The notes under the pieces are model-generated. The model made no database searches. It saw nothing but the letters and a program-made list of their open reading frames with translations, and was not told where the DNA came from. This document shows positions 24,165 through 34,614 of a stretch of 64,000 nt of DNA, piece by piece. Source of the stretch: Mycolicibacterium grossiae (lineage in GTDB: Bacteria > Actinomycetota > Actinomycetes > Mycobacteriales > Mycobacteriaceae); the NCBI RefSeq assembly GCF_008329645.1, contig NZ_CP043474.1, positions 248,001 to 312,000 on the forward strand, read 5' to 3'. The first letter of the stretch is position 1; each line of letters begins with the position of its first letter. The translations under genes were made by a program, and so were the position numbers.

Positions 24165-25547
24165 ATGCAGACGCTCGAAGCCGATTACCTGGTCGTCGGC
24201 GCCGGCGCCATGGGCATGGCGTTCGTCGACACGCTGATCACCGAGACCGACGCGACGGTCGTCCTGGTCGACCGCAACGACGCCCCCGGCGGCCACTGGC
24301 TCAGCGCCTACCCCTACGTGCGTCTCCACCAACCGTCGGCCTACTACGGCGTGAACTCCCGCCGGCTGGGCACCGACTCCATCGACGCGAGCGGGTGGAA
24401 CCAGGGCTTCTTCGAGCTGGCCCCGGGCAGCGAGGTGGTCTCCTACTACGACACCGTCATGCGCCAGCACCTGCTGCCCAGCGGACGGCTGTCCTACTTC
24501 CCGATGAGCGACTACCGCGGCGACGGCACCTTCGTCACCCTCGGCGGCGAGCAGTACCGCGTGGAACCGCGCCGGCGCACCGTCGACGCCACCTATCTCA
24601 GCGTCGTCGTCCCGTCGATGCGGCCACCGGCGTACGACGTCGCCGAGGGCGTCACGTGCATCCCGCCCAACGGGATCGCCCGCCAGCCCGCGTACGACCA
24701 GTACGTCATCGTCGGCGCCGGCAAGACGTCGATGGACACCTGCTCGTGGCTGCTGCGCCACGGCATCGCGCCGGAGAAGATCACCTGGATCAAGCCGCGG
24801 GAGTCCTGGGTGCTCGACCGCGCCGCCGTCCAGCCCGGGCCGGAGTTCGCCCGCCGGGTCATGGCCGACTTCTCCGCCCAGTCGCGCGCCATCAAGAAGG
24901 CCACCTCGGTCGACGACCTCTACCTGCAGCTCGAGAAGCTCGGCTGCCTGATGCGCATCGACCAGTCGGTCACGCCGACGATGTACCGCTGCGCCATCCT
25001 CTCGCAGATCGAACTCGCCAACCTGCGCACGATCTCCGACGTCGTGCGCCTGGGCTACGTGCAGCGCATCGAGCCCGGCCGGGTGGTCCTCGACGGCGGC
25101 ACCATCGACACGCACCCCAACACCCTCTACGTCGACTGCACGGGCGACGGCATCGGCCAGAAGCCGCCGACGCCGGTCTACTCCCCCGGTGCCATCACCC
25201 TGCAGTCGGTGCGGACGTGCCAGCCCGCGTTCAGCGCCTCGGTCATCGCGCACGTGGAGGCGATGGACGTCGACGACGACGTCCGCAACGCCTACTGCCG
25301 CCCGGTACCGCACCCGACGGTGCCGCAGGATTGGCTGACGATGACGATCGCGTTCAACGACAACCAGCTCCACTGGTTCACCGACGCCGAGATGATGCGC
25401 TGGCTCAACGCCGCGCGCCTCAACGCGGTCAGTCACATGCAGACCACCGACGACGAGGCCGCCCAGGGTGCGGCCATGATCGCCCCGCGCCTGCGTGCCG
25501 CGAACGAGAAGCTCGCCGAACTACTCGCCGCCGACGTTCCGACCTAG
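24165..25547 (+). CDS. FAD/NAD(P)-binding oxidoreductase (flavin monooxygenase-like)
   Basis: 460 residues with two nucleotide-binding motifs: [11 protein letters not shown] near residue 9 and [13 protein letters not shown] near 183, an arrangement seen in flavin-containing monooxygenases and related oxidoreductases. No BVMO fingerprint is obvious. The gene lies 25 bp after the class A monooxygenase on the same strand, so the two may act in one pathway. Its 3' end overlaps the convergent acyl-CoA synthetase by 27 bp. Confidence 0.82.
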   Translation: MQTLEADYLVVGAGAMGMAFVDTLITETDATVVLVDRNDAPGGHWLSAYPYVRLHQPSAYYGVNSRRLGTDSIDASGWNQGFFELAPGSEVVSYYDTVMRQHLLPSGRLSYFPMSDYRGDGTFVTLGGEQYRVEPRRRTVDATYLSVVVPSMRPPAYDVAEGVTCIPPNGIARQPAYDQYVIVGAGKTSMDTCSWLLRHGIAPEKITWIKPRESWVLDRAAVQPGPEFARRVMADFSAQSRAIKKATSVDDLYLQLEKLGCLMRIDQSVTPTMYRCAILSQIELANLRTISDVVRLGYVQRIEPGRVVLDGGTIDTHPNTLYVDCTGDGIGQKPPTPVYSPGAITLQSVRTCQPAFSASVIAHVEAMDVDDDVRNAYCRPVPHPTVPQDWLTMTIAFNDNQLHWFTDAEMMRWLNAARLNAVSHMQTTDDEAAQGAAMIAPRLRAANEKLAELLAADVPT

Positions 25548-27164
25548 ACCCAGGATCTCGACGCTGCGCTCGCGCATCTCGACCTTGCGGATCTTGCCCG
25601 TCACCGTCATCGGGAACTCGTCGGCGACGTGCACGTACCGCGGGATCTTGTAGTGCGCCAACCGTCCCGCGGCGAAGGCCTGCACGGCGGGGGCGTCCAG
25701 CGGAGGCCGCCCCGGCTTCATCCGGATCCAGGCGCAGACCTCCTCGCCGTACGTCGGATCGGGCACGCCGATCACCTGCGCGTCCTCGACGTCGGGATGG
25801 GTGTAGAGGAACTCCTCGATCTCCCGGGGATACACGTTCTCCCCGCCGCGGATCACCATGTCCTTGATGCGGCCCACGACGGTGCAGTAGCCGTCGTCGC
25901 GCATCACCGCGAGGTCGCCGGTGTGCATCCACCCATCGGGATCGATGGCCTCGGCGGTCTTCTCGGGGTCGTTCCAGTAGCCGAGCATCACCGAGTAGCC
26001 GCGCGTGCAGAACTCCCCGGGCGTGCCGCGCGGGACGGTCTCGCCGGTGTCGGGATCGACGATCGCGATCTCGACGTGCGGGTGCGCGCGGCCGATCGAG
26101 GAGGTCCGGCGTTCCAGGTCGTCGTCGATCAACGTCTGGCACGACACCGGAGACGTCTCGGTCATCCCGTAGGCGATCGCCACCTCGGTCATGTGCATGT
26201 CGTTGACGCAGCGCTTCATCACCTCGACCGGACACACCGACCCGGCCATGATTCCCGTCCGCAGCGACGACAGGTCGCGTGCCGCGAAGTCCGGGTGATT
26301 CTGCATCGCGATGAACATCGTCGGCACGCCGTAGAGGCCGGTGCACCGTTCCCGCTCGACGACGTCGAGGGTCCGCCCGGCGTCGAACGCCGGCGCCGGA
26401 ATCACCATCGTCGCAGCGTGACTGGTGCAGCCGAGGTTGCCCATCACCATGCCGAAGCAGTGATAGAAGGGCACCGGAATGCACAACCGGTCGGCCGGCC
26501 CCAGCCGGATCAGCTCGGTGACGAAGTAGCCGTTGTTGAGGATGTTGCGGTGCGACAGCGTCGCGCCCTTCGGGAATCCGGTGGTGCCCGAGGTGTATTG
26601 AATGTTGATCGGATCGGTGTCGCGCAGGCCGGCCTGCCGCTCGGCGAGCGCCGCGGCGGACACCGGGCCCGCCCCGGCGCGCAGCGCGTCCCAGCCGTCC
26701 CCGTCGAGCAGGACGACGTCGCGTAGCGCCGGGAGATCCGGCCGCACCTCGTCGACCATCGCCGCGTAGTCCGACGACTTGAACGTCCGCGCCGCGATCA
26801 GCATCCGCGCGCCGGACTGCTCGAGCACGTAGGACAGTTCGTGGGTGCGGTAGGCGGGGTTGACGTTGACCAGGATCGCGCCGATCTTCGCCGTCGCGTA
26901 CTGCGTCACCGCCCACTCCGCCCGGTTCGGCGCCCACAGCGCCACGCGGTCGCCCGCGGCGATGCCCCGCGCCATCAGGGCGCGCGCCACCACGTCGGTC
27001 TCGGCGTCGAACTCGGCGTAGGTGTACCGGACACCGGACGCGACGTCGACGAGCGCCTCCACCTCGGGGTGCGCGGCGGCGATGCGGGTGAGGTTGGCGC
27101 CGATCGTCTCGGTCAGGATGGGGACGTCGGTGGGGCCGGCGTCGCGGCTCGGCAGGGGGTTCAT
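25521..27164 (-). CDS. Long-chain acyl-CoA synthetase/AMP-binding protein (FadD-like)
   Basis: 547 residues. ANL-family motifs in order: [16 protein letters not shown] (P-loop), [45 protein letters not shown] (hinge) and [14 protein letters not shown] (catalytic Lys). It activates a carboxylic acid to acyl-AMP and then acyl-CoA. Substrate unknown, with no long-chain signature I can rely on. Its ATG overlaps the stop of the second synthetase gene upstream by 4 bp, so the pair is coupled. Confidence 0.9.
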   Translation of the reverse strand: MNPLPSRDAGPTDVPILTETIGANLTRIAAAHPEVEALVDVASGVRYTYAEFDAETDVVARALMARGIAAGDRVALWAPNRAEWAVTQYATAKIGAILVNVNPAYRTHELSYVLEQSGARMLIAARTFKSSDYAAMVDEVRPDLPALRDVVLLDGDGWDALRAGAGPVSAAALAERQAGLRDTDPINIQYTSGTTGFPKGATLSHRNILNNGYFVTELIRLGPADRLCIPVPFYHCFGMVMGNLGCTSHAATMVIPAPAFDAGRTLDVVERERCTGLYGVPTMFIAMQNHPDFAARDLSSLRTGIMAGSVCPVEVMKRCVNDMHMTEVAIAYGMTETSPVSCQTLIDDDLERRTSSIGRAHPHVEIAIVDPDTGETVPRGTPGEFCTRGYSVMLGYWNDPEKTAEAIDPDGWMHTGDLAVMRDDGYCTVVGRIKDMVIRGGENVYPREIEEFLYTHPDVEDAQVIGVPDPTYGEEVCAWIRMKPGRPPLDAPAVQAFAAGRLAHYKIPRYVHVADEFPMTVTGKIRKVEMRERSVEILGLGRNVGGE

Positions 27165-28858
27165 GACAGCAGGTCCTCGTAGCGGTGTTCGGTGGCGATG
27201 GGTGTGCCCGACCGGTGCGCATCCTCCTCGCGGCGGCGAAGCTCCACCCGGCGGATCTTGCCCGAGATGGTCTTGGGCAGCTCGAAGAACTCGATGCGGC
27301 GCACCTTGAGGTACGGCGCGAGGTGCTCGCGGGCGTGGGCCATGATCGCCCGCGCGGTGTCGGCGTCGGCCGGCCAGCCGTCGGCCACCGCGACGTAGGC
27401 CTTGGGCACCGCCAGCCGGGTGTCGTCGGGCTGCGGCACGACCGCGGCCTCGACCACCGCCGGGTGCTCGATGAGCACGCTCTCCAGTTCGAACGGCGAC
27501 ACCTTGTAGTCCGAGGATTTGAACACGTCGTCGGTGCGGCCGACGTAGGTGATGTAGCCGTCGGCGTCGCGGCTCGCGACGTCGCCGGTGTGGTAGTAAC
27601 CGCCGGCCATGACCTGCGCGTTGCGCTGCGGATCGCCGAGGTAGCCGGTCATGAGGTTGAGCGGCCGCGCGGACAGGTTGAGGCAGATCTCCCCCTCGTC
27701 GGCCTCGGCACCGGTGACGGGGTCGACGAGCACCACCGGCACGCCGGGCATCGGTCGCCCCATGGAACCGGGCTTCACCGGCTGGCCGGGGGTGTTGCCG
27801 ACCGCCAGCGTCGTCTCGGTCTGGCCGAAGCCGTCCCGGATCGTCAGGCCCCACGCCCGCTCCACGGCGGCGATGACCTCCGGGTTGAGTGGCTCACCCG
27901 CGCCGAGGATCTCGCGCAGACCGGCAGGCCGTGCACCGAGATCGGCTTGAATCAGCATGCGCCACACCGTCGGTGGCGCGCAGAACGTATTGACCTCGGC
28001 GCGGCGGAGCACCGCCAGCAGCGACGCCGCGTCGAACCTGCCATAGTTCAGCACGAAGATCGTCGCCTCGGCGATCCACGGCGCGAAGAAGCAACTCCAG
28101 GCGTGCTTCGCCCACCCCGGCGAGCTGATCGCCAGGTGCACGTCGCCCGGACGCACGCCGATCCACGCCATCGTCGTCAGGTGCCCGACCGGATAGGACA
28201 CCTGCGAGTGCTCGACGAGCTTCGGTCGGCTGGTGGTACCCGAGGTGAAGTACACCAGCAGCGGGTCGGTGGCGTCGGTGCGCGCGGTGAAGGGCCCGAC
28301 CGACGCCTCCCGGTGGGCGTCGCCGTAGCAGTGCCACCCGTCGACGGGGGCGCCGACGGCGATGCGCACGTAGTCCCCCGGGACGTCGGCGAACTTCGCC
28401 GCGTCGGCGGCCGCGGCGATGACGAACCCCGCCCCGCCGCGCGCGACCCGGTCCGCCAGGTCTGCTGACCCCAGCGCAGCGGTCGTCGGCATGACGACGG
28501 CGCCGAGCTTGGCGACCGCCAGCATCGCCTCCCACAGTTCGACCTGATTTCCCAGCATCAGGATCACCCGGTCACCGCGGCCGACCCCGCGGCGTTCCAG
28601 CCAGGTCGCCACCCGGTCGGAGCGGTCGGCCATCTCGGCGAAGGTCACCCGTTCCTCGGCACCGTCCTCGGCGACGATCCACAGCGCCGTCCTTTCGGCT
28701 GCCGACCCGCGGGCGACGACGTCGAACCAGTCGGTCGCCCAGTTGAACCGGCCCTCGATCCGCGGCCAGGCGAACGTCTCGACGGCCTCCTCGTACTCGC
28801 CGATCACCGACGCCAGCTGGTCGCGGGCCGCGCGGTACCGCTCGGTGTTGCTCGTCAT
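27161..28858 (-). CDS. Acyl-CoA synthetase (AMP-dependent, acetyl/medium-chain type)
   Basis: 565 residues from ATG 28858; the longer frame to 29680 runs antisense through the LuxR gene and is rejected. Motifs: [59 protein letters not shown] and [10 protein letters not shown]. The acetyl-CoA-synthetase-like hinge ([10 protein letters not shown]) separates it from its coupled neighbour. First gene of the pair and divergent from a LuxR-type regulator 57 bp away. Confidence 0.9.
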   Translation of the reverse strand: MTSNTERYRAARDQLASVIGEYEEAVETFAWPRIEGRFNWATDWFDVVARGSAAERTALWIVAEDGAEERVTFAEMADRSDRVATWLERRGVGRGDRVILMLGNQVELWEAMLAVAKLGAVVMPTTAALGSADLADRVARGGAGFVIAAAADAAKFADVPGDYVRIAVGAPVDGWHCYGDAHREASVGPFTARTDATDPLLVYFTSGTTSRPKLVEHSQVSYPVGHLTTMAWIGVRPGDVHLAISSPGWAKHAWSCFFAPWIAEATIFVLNYGRFDAASLLAVLRRAEVNTFCAPPTVWRMLIQADLGARPAGLREILGAGEPLNPEVIAAVERAWGLTIRDGFGQTETTLAVGNTPGQPVKPGSMGRPMPGVPVVLVDPVTGAEADEGEICLNLSARPLNLMTGYLGDPQRNAQVMAGGYYHTGDVASRDADGYITYVGRTDDVFKSSDYKVSPFELESVLIEHPAVVEAAVVPQPDDTRLAVPKAYVAVADGWPADADTARAIMAHAREHLAPYLKVRRIEFFELPKTISGKIRRVELRRREEDAHRSGTPIATEHRYEDLLS

Positions 28859-28915
28859 GGCGACTAGGATCCAGGTCACAGTCAGCCCTTCGCTACCCCC
28901 CGAAGGAGGGTGGTC

Positions 28916-29722
28916 ATGCTCCGGCCGCGCGACGCCGACGTCCTGCGCTCCGAGCTGCGTCGGGTGGCCGCCGAAGCGCGGGTGCCGGTGCTGTTCGGCG
29001 GCGAGGTTCATGGCGACGGACTGCTGCTCAGCGAGTTCATCGGCACGCGGACCGGGCTGCTGCGCGGCCTGGTGGTGCGGGCGAGCTCGGGTCTGGGCGG
29101 GGCCAGCATGGTGGCCGGACGGCCCCTCTCGGTGGCCGACTACCGCAGCGCCGGGTCGATCACCCACGACTACGACACCCCGGTGCTCGGCGAGGGCATC
29201 CGCTCGGTGCTCGCGGTGCCGGTGGTGGTCGACGGCGTCGCCCGTGCGGTGCTGTACGGCGCCTACCGCGCCAGCGCCCCGGTGGGTGGGCGCGCCGCCG
29301 ACGTCATGGTGCGCTCGGCGCGGCGGATTTCCGACGAACTCCGCATCCGCGACGAGGTCGACCGGCGGCTGCGACTGACCGAGGCGCGCGCCGCCGCGAC
29401 CGTGGTGCCCGAACGGGTCCGCGAGGTGCACGCCGGGTTGCGTCGGCTCGCCGCGAGCGCCGATGGCGCCCTGCGGGCCGAGTTGCACGCACTCGCCAAC
29501 CGGTTGACCGGCGGACCCGACGCCGACGTGGCGTTGACCGCGCGCGAACTCGACGTCCTGGCCCAGGTGGCGCTCGGTTGCACGAACCTCGAAGCAGCCG
29601 AACGACTCTCGCTGAAGCCGCAGACCGTCAAGAGCTATCTGCGCAGCGCGTCGGCCAAGCTCGGCGCCCACGGCCGGCACCAGGCGGTGTCCCGGGCGCG
29701 CAGCCGCGGCCTGATCCCCTAG
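28916..29722 (+). CDS. GAF-like sensor plus LuxR helix-turn-helix regulator
   Basis: 268 residues. The N-terminal part (about 10-140) has a GAF-like pattern (VRASSGLGGASMVAGRPL, VLAVPVVVDGVARAVLYGAY). A LuxR/NarL domain closes the protein: LTARELDVLAQVALGCTN, AAERLSLKPQTVKSYLRSA. The ATG at 28916 is preferred over the in-frame GTG at 28910, since AGGAGGG (28904-28910) then sits at proper spacing. It is divergent from the acyl-CoA synthetase pair and likely activates it. Its 3' end overlaps the NCS1 permease gene by 4 bp. Confidence 0.85.
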   Translation: MLRPRDADVLRSELRRVAAEARVPVLFGGEVHGDGLLLSEFIGTRTGLLRGLVVRASSGLGGASMVAGRPLSVADYRSAGSITHDYDTPVLGEGIRSVLAVPVVVDGVARAVLYGAYRASAPVGGRAADVMVRSARRISDELRIRDEVDRRLRLTEARAAATVVPERVREVHAGLRRLAASADGALRAELHALANRLTGGPDADVALTARELDVLAQVALGCTNLEAAERLSLKPQTVKSYLRSASAKLGAHGRHQAVSRARSRGLIP

Positions 29723-31173
29723 CTCTCCACCGGCGCGACCCGACCGGCGAACGTGACCGCCTCGACACCGTGGTCACGCGAATCCGCCTCGGCCTTCGCG
29801 GTTTCCGCGGCCAGGTCCAGCGAGCGGGCCATCAGCACGTAGGCCACCGCGGAGGCCAGCAGCCCGACGAACAGCGCGACGTCGACGTCACCGAGCGCCG
29901 CCGCGACGGGACCGGTGTACCAGACCGTCACCACGAACGGGACCATCGCGACGATGCCGACGGCGTAGGCGGCCAGACCGCGCCACCCCCACGAGCCGTA
30001 GACGCCGCCCTCGGGGACGAAGATCTCGCGGATGGCGTACCGCCCGCGCCGCACGAAGTAGTAGTCGACGAGGTTCACCGACGTCCACGGCACCAGCAGG
30101 TACAGCAGCACCACCAGGAAGCTGCTGAAGTTGGCGAGGAACTCCCCCGAGGACAGGATCGCGCCGAGCAGACCGGCCGCGGCGATCACGATGCACGACA
30201 CGATCCGCAGCCGGCGGGTGGGGCGGACGGCCTTGAACGAGTCGATCATCGTGATCAGTTCGAGCGACGCCGCGTAGACGTTGACGGTGATGACCGTGAC
30301 GAGGCCGGGCAGAGCGGCGACCAGCAGCCAGGTCCCGGAGCCGGGCAGCACGCCGTCGGCTGCGCTGCGGACGGCCTCCAGCGGTGAGGCGTCGGCGAAC
30401 AGCGCGGCCACCAGCGCCCCGAGCGCCATCAGCCACACGGCGCCGACGAAGACGCCGGAGTAGGTGAACCACAGCGCCTTTCGCGGGCTGGTCTGCGGCG
30501 GGAGGTAGCGCGAGTAGTCCGACACGTACGGCGCCCAGCCCAGCGCGTAGGCCGCCGCGGCGCCGAACTGCACGAGGAAGCCGGCCCACGTGAAGCCGCC
30601 GAAGCCGAACTGGCCCGCCGGAACGTCGAGCCAGATCAGCGCCGCGACGGTGAACACGCCGAAGGTCGCGAGGAAGAGCCACGTCAGCCAGGTCTGGAAG
30701 CGGTGGATCCAGTGGTAGCCGTAGATCGCCAGCGTGAGCGCGCAGGCGGTGATGAGGACGAACCACAGGTCGCGCAGGTCGGTGCCGGTCGCCAGCGTCA
30801 GGACGTCGGCAGCGAGGATCTGGTTGAAGACGTTGAACCCGACGATGCTGAACACCACCACCGCGCAGATGACGACGACGCCGCGGTAACCGAACTGCGC
30901 CCGCGACTGGATCATCTGCGGCAGGCCCAGCTGCGGACCCTGGGCGGAGTGAAACGCCGTGAACACCGTGCCGACGGCCGCGCCGAGCACGATTGCCACC
31001 AACGACGTCACCAACGATGCGCCGAGGGCCGCGCCGACCATGCCGGTGGCCAGCGTCGTCAGGTTGGCGTTCGACATGAACCACAGCGGGAACAGCGTCG
31101 ACGGCTTGCCCCGCCGTTCGTCCAGCGGAACCCAGTCGATGGACTTCGATTCGATCGCAGGTGTCTCAGGCAT
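29719..31173 (-). CDS. NCS1-family nucleobase/hydantoin-type permease
   Basis: 484 residues with about 12 hydrophobic segments. NCS1 features include the FPLWFMSNANLTTLATG first helix, GLPQMIQSRAQFGYRG in helices 2-3, and YVSDYSRYLPP between helices 6 and 7. The family imports purines, pyrimidines, hydantoins or allantoin with H+ or Na+. It is the last gene of a minus-strand set, overlapping the nitrilase-like gene by 8 bp, so the imported compound is probably the substrate of that pathway. Confidence 0.88.
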   Translation of the reverse strand: MPETPAIESKSIDWVPLDERRGKPSTLFPLWFMSNANLTTLATGMVGAALGASLVTSLVAIVLGAAVGTVFTAFHSAQGPQLGLPQMIQSRAQFGYRGVVVICAVVVFSIVGFNVFNQILAADVLTLATGTDLRDLWFVLITACALTLAIYGYHWIHRFQTWLTWLFLATFGVFTVAALIWLDVPAGQFGFGGFTWAGFLVQFGAAAAYALGWAPYVSDYSRYLPPQTSPRKALWFTYSGVFVGAVWLMALGALVAALFADASPLEAVRSAADGVLPGSGTWLLVAALPGLVTVITVNVYAASLELITMIDSFKAVRPTRRLRIVSCIVIAAAGLLGAILSSGEFLANFSSFLVVLLYLLVPWTSVNLVDYYFVRRGRYAIREIFVPEGGVYGSWGWRGLAAYAVGIVAMVPFVVTVWYTGPVAAALGDVDVALFVGLLASAVAYVLMARSLDLAAETAKAEADSRDHGVEAVTFAGRVAPVES

Positions 31174-31987
31174 GGATGCTCCGCTCGAGGATCGGGTGGT
31201 ACAAATCGGGCCGGCGGTCGGCGAACAGGTCGTTGTGGCGGCCGATCGTCTTGTCGTCGTCGACGGTGAGGACCGCCGACGCGACGCCGTCTGCATCGGG
31301 GGTGGCGCACACCCATCCGTCGGGTGAGATCACCGCCGTCCCCCCGGTCCACGTCACGCCGCGTTCGGCGCCGTGCCGGTCGGCGATCACGGTCGGTAAC
31401 CGGGAGGACCGCGCCGCGGCCATCGCCTGGATCGTCTCCGGTGGCAATGCGCCGTCCGGTCGGTCGACCAGGGGCCAGCACACCGGCAGCGCGAGCACGC
31501 GGGCACCGAGCAGCGCCAATCGTCGCGGCAGCTCCGGGAATTCGTTGTCGTAGCAGATGGCGACGCCGATCCGGCCGACCGGGCTGTCGACCACCGCACC
31601 GGCCTCGTCGCCCGCGGTGAAGACGTCGTACTCGGCGTCCCACAGGTGCGACTTGCGGTAGGTGCCGAGCGCGCCGCCGCGTCCGATCACCAACGCCGAG
31701 TTGTACAGCCGGTCACCGGCGCCCTCGCAGAAGCCGACCACCGCCACGGCGCCCTCGGGGACGGCGTCGGCCAGCGCGAGCAGTCGGGGATCGTCGGCGG
31801 CGAGGGCGAGCGCTCGGGCCTCGGCGGCGTCGGTGAGGACGTAGCCGCTGGTGGCCAGTTCCGGCAGCACGATCAGGTGCGGCCCCGGCTCCGCCCGCAG
31901 CAGGGCGCTGCGGATGGCAGCCAGGTTCGCGTCGACGTCGCCGATGGTGACCGGCAGCGCGACGGCCGTCACCCGGATCGTCGCCAT
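31166..31987 (-). CDS. Carbon-nitrogen hydrolase (nitrilase superfamily)
   Basis: 273 residues with an intact Glu-Lys-Cys triad: E43 (VLPELATSGY), K111 (GTYRKSHLWD) and C144 (VAICYDNEFPE). Members hydrolyse amides or carbamoyl compounds; the signature resembles omega-amidase and N-carbamoyl hydrolase groups. It starts one base inside the HisD-like gene stop (TGATG) and overlaps the permease gene, so three genes are translationally linked. Likely releases ammonia from the imported substrate. Confidence 0.87.
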   Translation of the reverse strand: MATIRVTAVALPVTIGDVDANLAAIRSALLRAEPGPHLIVLPELATSGYVLTDAAEARALALAADDPRLLALADAVPEGAVAVVGFCEGAGDRLYNSALVIGRGGALGTYRKSHLWDAEYDVFTAGDEAGAVVDSPVGRIGVAICYDNEFPELPRRLALLGARVLALPVCWPLVDRPDGALPPETIQAMAAARSSRLPTVIADRHGAERGVTWTGGTAVISPDGWVCATPDADGVASAVLTVDDDKTIGRHNDLFADRRPDLYHPILERSIHA

Positions 31988-33345
31988 CAGCGGCCCCGGT
32001 TCACCGCGGGCGTGCCGTCGAACGCGCCGGAGTGGCGGCCGATCTCGTCGATGCGGATGGTCGCGGTCGCCTCGTGCGCGGCCAGTCCCTCGAAGGCGGA
32101 GATCCGCTCGACGGCCGGGGCGAGCGCCGCAGTCGCCTCACGCTGCGCGCGCTGGTAGGTCAGCGGCTTGAGGAACCGCGACACCGACAGTCCGGCGTTG
32201 TACCGCGCCGTCTTGCCGGTCGGCAGCACGTGATTCGTTCCGGCGATGCCCTTGTCGGAGTACGCGACGGTGCTCCACGGACCGAGGAACAGCGAGCCGT
32301 AGCTGCGCAGCTCCTTGAGGAAGAAGTCGTCGTCGTCAGTCTGCACCTCGAGGTGTTCCGGGCCCAGCACGTCGGAGATGGCCGCCGCCTGAGCGCGGTC
32401 CTGGGCCACGACCACCGAACCGTAATCGCGCCAGGCCGCGCCGGCGATCTCGCGCGTGGCGAGCGTCTCGAGCTGACGCGCGATGGCGTCGATCACGTTG
32501 CGTCCCAGCGTCTCGGACGTGGTGATGAGCGCCGCGGGCGAGTTGGGTCCGTGCTCGGCCTGGCCCAGCAGGTCGGCCGCCACCCACTCGGGGTTGGCGG
32601 AGTCGTCGGCCAGGACCGCCACCTCCGACGGCCCGGCGAGCAGGTCGATGCCGACGCGGCCGAACAGCTGCCGCTTCGCCTCGGTGACGAAGGCGTTGCC
32701 GGCGCCGACCAGCATGTCGACCGGTGCGTCGTCCAGCAGGCCGAAGGCCATGGCTCCGAGGGCCTGCACGCCGCCGATCGCGAAGACGCGGTCGGCGCGC
32801 GACAGGTACGCGCCGTAGAGCACGGCCGGGTGGGCGCCGTGCTCGCCCGACGGCGGGGTGCACGCCAGCACCGTGGGGACGCCGGCGGCCTTCGCGACGC
32901 CGACCGTCATGAACGCGCTCGCCAGCAGCGGGAACCGGCCGGCGGGCAGGTAGGCGCCGACGCGGGTGACCGGGACGTACTGGACGCCGCCCACGACGCC
33001 GGGCGCCAGGTCGACCTCGAAGTCCGACAGGTGTGCGCGGGTGGCGGTGGCGAAGCGGTTGGTGCGCTCGTAACCGAGGTCGAGTGCCGCCCGCACGTCG
33101 GCGGGCAGGGCGTCGCCGCTGCGGCGCAATTCGTCGGCGCCGACCTCCAGCTCGCCGGTGTGGCCGTCGAGTTCGCGGGCGTAGCGGCGGACGGCGTCGA
33201 GGCCGTTGCGTTCGATGTCGGACAGCATCTCCGAGACCCGCTCGACGACCTTCGGGTCGCGCTGCGCCGGCGGTCCGTCGACGGCGGGCTTCTTCAGCCA
33301 GGTGAACGGTCCGAGGGCACGGGCTTCGTCAGCGGTGATCTGCAT
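31987..33345 (-). CDS. Histidinol dehydrogenase-like zinc/NAD dehydrogenase (catabolic paralogue)
   Basis: 452 residues of the HisD fold: AIGGVQALGAMAFG, VGAGNAFVTEAKRQLFG, IDLLAGPSEVAVLAD and the catalytic QAEHGPNSP. Not in a histidine operon; its partners are a nitrilase-like hydrolase, an NCS1 permease and a LysR regulator, so it probably oxidises a different alcohol, as HpsN does with sulfopropanediol. Family membership is clear, substrate unknown. First gene of the operon downstream of LysR. Confidence 0.82.
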   Translation of the reverse strand: MQITADEARALGPFTWLKKPAVDGPPAQRDPKVVERVSEMLSDIERNGLDAVRRYARELDGHTGELEVGADELRRSGDALPADVRAALDLGYERTNRFATATRAHLSDFEVDLAPGVVGGVQYVPVTRVGAYLPAGRFPLLASAFMTVGVAKAAGVPTVLACTPPSGEHGAHPAVLYGAYLSRADRVFAIGGVQALGAMAFGLLDDAPVDMLVGAGNAFVTEAKRQLFGRVGIDLLAGPSEVAVLADDSANPEWVAADLLGQAEHGPNSPAALITTSETLGRNVIDAIARQLETLATREIAGAAWRDYGSVVVAQDRAQAAAISDVLGPEHLEVQTDDDDFFLKELRSYGSLFLGPWSTVAYSDKGIAGTNHVLPTGKTARYNAGLSVSRFLKPLTYQRAQREATAALAPAVERISAFEGLAAHEATATIRIDEIGRHSGAFDGTPAVNRGR

Positions 33346-33438
33346 GGCGGCGACGCTAGGCCGGTTTCCGCCGAAGGACTAGAGGGGTGACTCCTGCGGC
33401 TGCCACAGGACTTGCCTATGGCGTGATGTTCGTGCAGC

Positions 33439-34401
33439 TCAGACCCGGCGATGGTCGATCAGCGGCACGGCATGGCGGCCGGAATCCTCGTCGGAGGGCG
33501 GGACGACGGGCAGGTCGCGCACGGTGTCCTCGGCGAGGCGGGCAAACTCCTTGGTGGCGTTCGACAGCGGCCGGCCGCGGTGTTGGGCGAGCGCGATGGT
33601 GTCGTACAGCGGTTCGGCGAACGGGGCGACGTGCAAGCCGGACGGGAACGCGCCGCTGGCGATGACGGCACCGCTGACGATGGTGTCGCCGACGTGCGCC
33701 GCGACGAGCTTGAGCGCGGACTCGACGTGTTCGATCTCGATCTCCGGGTCGAGGCGGAGCCCGGCCAGTTGCGCCCGTTCGGCGAGCTGGCGGCGGGTCG
33801 GGTCCTTCCAGCCGTAGTGCGCGTCGTAGAGGACGAGCGTCGCGGCGGCGAATCGACCGATGGTGACGGGCTTCTCGGTGTGCGTCGGGTCGGCGCTGAC
33901 GTAGAAGACCTCGTCGCGCAGCAACGGCCGGACGGTGAGGTCCTCGTCGTCGATGGGCAGGATCAGCATGCCCGCCTCGATCTCGCCGGCCTGGATCGCC
34001 GCCGCGGTCTCCGCCGAGTTCTGCCCGACCAGGCGCACCCGCACCGAGGGATAGCGCATGTGGAAGGTCTGCACCAGATGCGAGAGCAGGTAGTAGTCGG
34101 CGTTGCGCGGGACGCCGAAGGTGGCGGTGCCACCACCGAGCGAGCCGACCGAGCGCACGGCCTGGACGCCGCCGTCGGCGGCGTGGACGGCCTGCTGGGC
34201 GTAGGAGAGGAGTTCCTGGCCGGCGGCGGTGAGCGCGAGGCGACGGCTGCCGCGGACGAAGAGCTGCGCGCCGAGTTCGACCTCTAGGCGACGCACCAGC
34301 TCGCTGACGGAGGCCTGCGCCACCTGCATGGCGTCCGCGGCGGCGGTGAACGAGCCGAGCCGTTCAGCTTCGACGAACGCCCGCAGCTGGTTGAGCGTCA
34401 T
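33439..34401 (-). CDS. LysR-family transcriptional regulator
   Basis: 320 residues from ATG 34401. N-terminal winged helix: LNQLRAFVEAERLGSFTAAA, then VAQASVSELVRRLEVELG. The effector-binding domain (about 90-300) has the usual two-lobed fold (ATFGVPRNADYYLL; MLILPIDDEDLTVRPLL). It lies upstream of and parallel to the HisD-like operon, 93 bp away, not divergent as LysR genes commonly are. Likely senses the compound used by the cluster. Confidence 0.87.
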   Translation of the reverse strand: MTLNQLRAFVEAERLGSFTAAADAMQVAQASVSELVRRLEVELGAQLFVRGSRRLALTAAGQELLSYAQQAVHAADGGVQAVRSVGSLGGGTATFGVPRNADYYLLSHLVQTFHMRYPSVRVRLVGQNSAETAAAIQAGEIEAGMLILPIDDEDLTVRPLLRDEVFYVSADPTHTEKPVTIGRFAAATLVLYDAHYGWKDPTRRQLAERAQLAGLRLDPEIEIEHVESALKLVAAHVGDTIVSGAVIASGAFPSGLHVAPFAEPLYDTIALAQHRGRPLSNATKEFARLAEDTVRDLPVVPPSDEDSGRHAVPLIDHRRV

Positions 34402-34472
34402 GCCGGGTGACCCTATGCGCGGGCGGATACGAGCGCCACGGGGTGGGTGCGCGCGTCCCGAACTCGTCGCCC

Positions 34473-34504
34473 CCGGTCGGGAGAGGCGCGCTGCGCGACC
34501 GTGG
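34473..34504 (+). repeat. Degenerate spacer hairpin unit H0
   Basis: GGCGCGCTGCGCGACCG and flanking CCGGTCG match the spacer hairpins H1 and H2 farther right, but no R element adjoins it. Marks the worn left end of the array. Confidence 0.5.
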
Positions 34505-34579
34505 GCCAGGGGGCCGGGTCCGCGAGCCGCGGGCTGGGGGCCTGGGTCCGTGAGCCGCGAGCCGCGGACCGTGCGCCGC

Positions 34580-34614
34580 GAGCCGCGAGCCGCGAGCCGC
34601 GAGCCGCGAGCCGC
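34580..34614 (+). repeat. 7-bp tandem repeat (GAGCCGC)5
   Basis: Five perfect GAGCCGC units abut R1 on the left; imperfect units extend back to about 34551. A slippage-prone microrepeat with no coding role. Confidence 0.8.

Noticed and set aside
28859..29680. N-terminal extension of the second acyl-CoA synthetase to 839 aa
   Set aside because: The extension is antisense to the LuxR regulator and lacks family similarity; ATG 28858 gives a normal length.
31987..33345. Histidine biosynthesis gene hisD
   Set aside because: Genomic context (LysR, nitrilase-like hydrolase, NCS1 permease) and absence of other his genes point to a catabolic paralogue.
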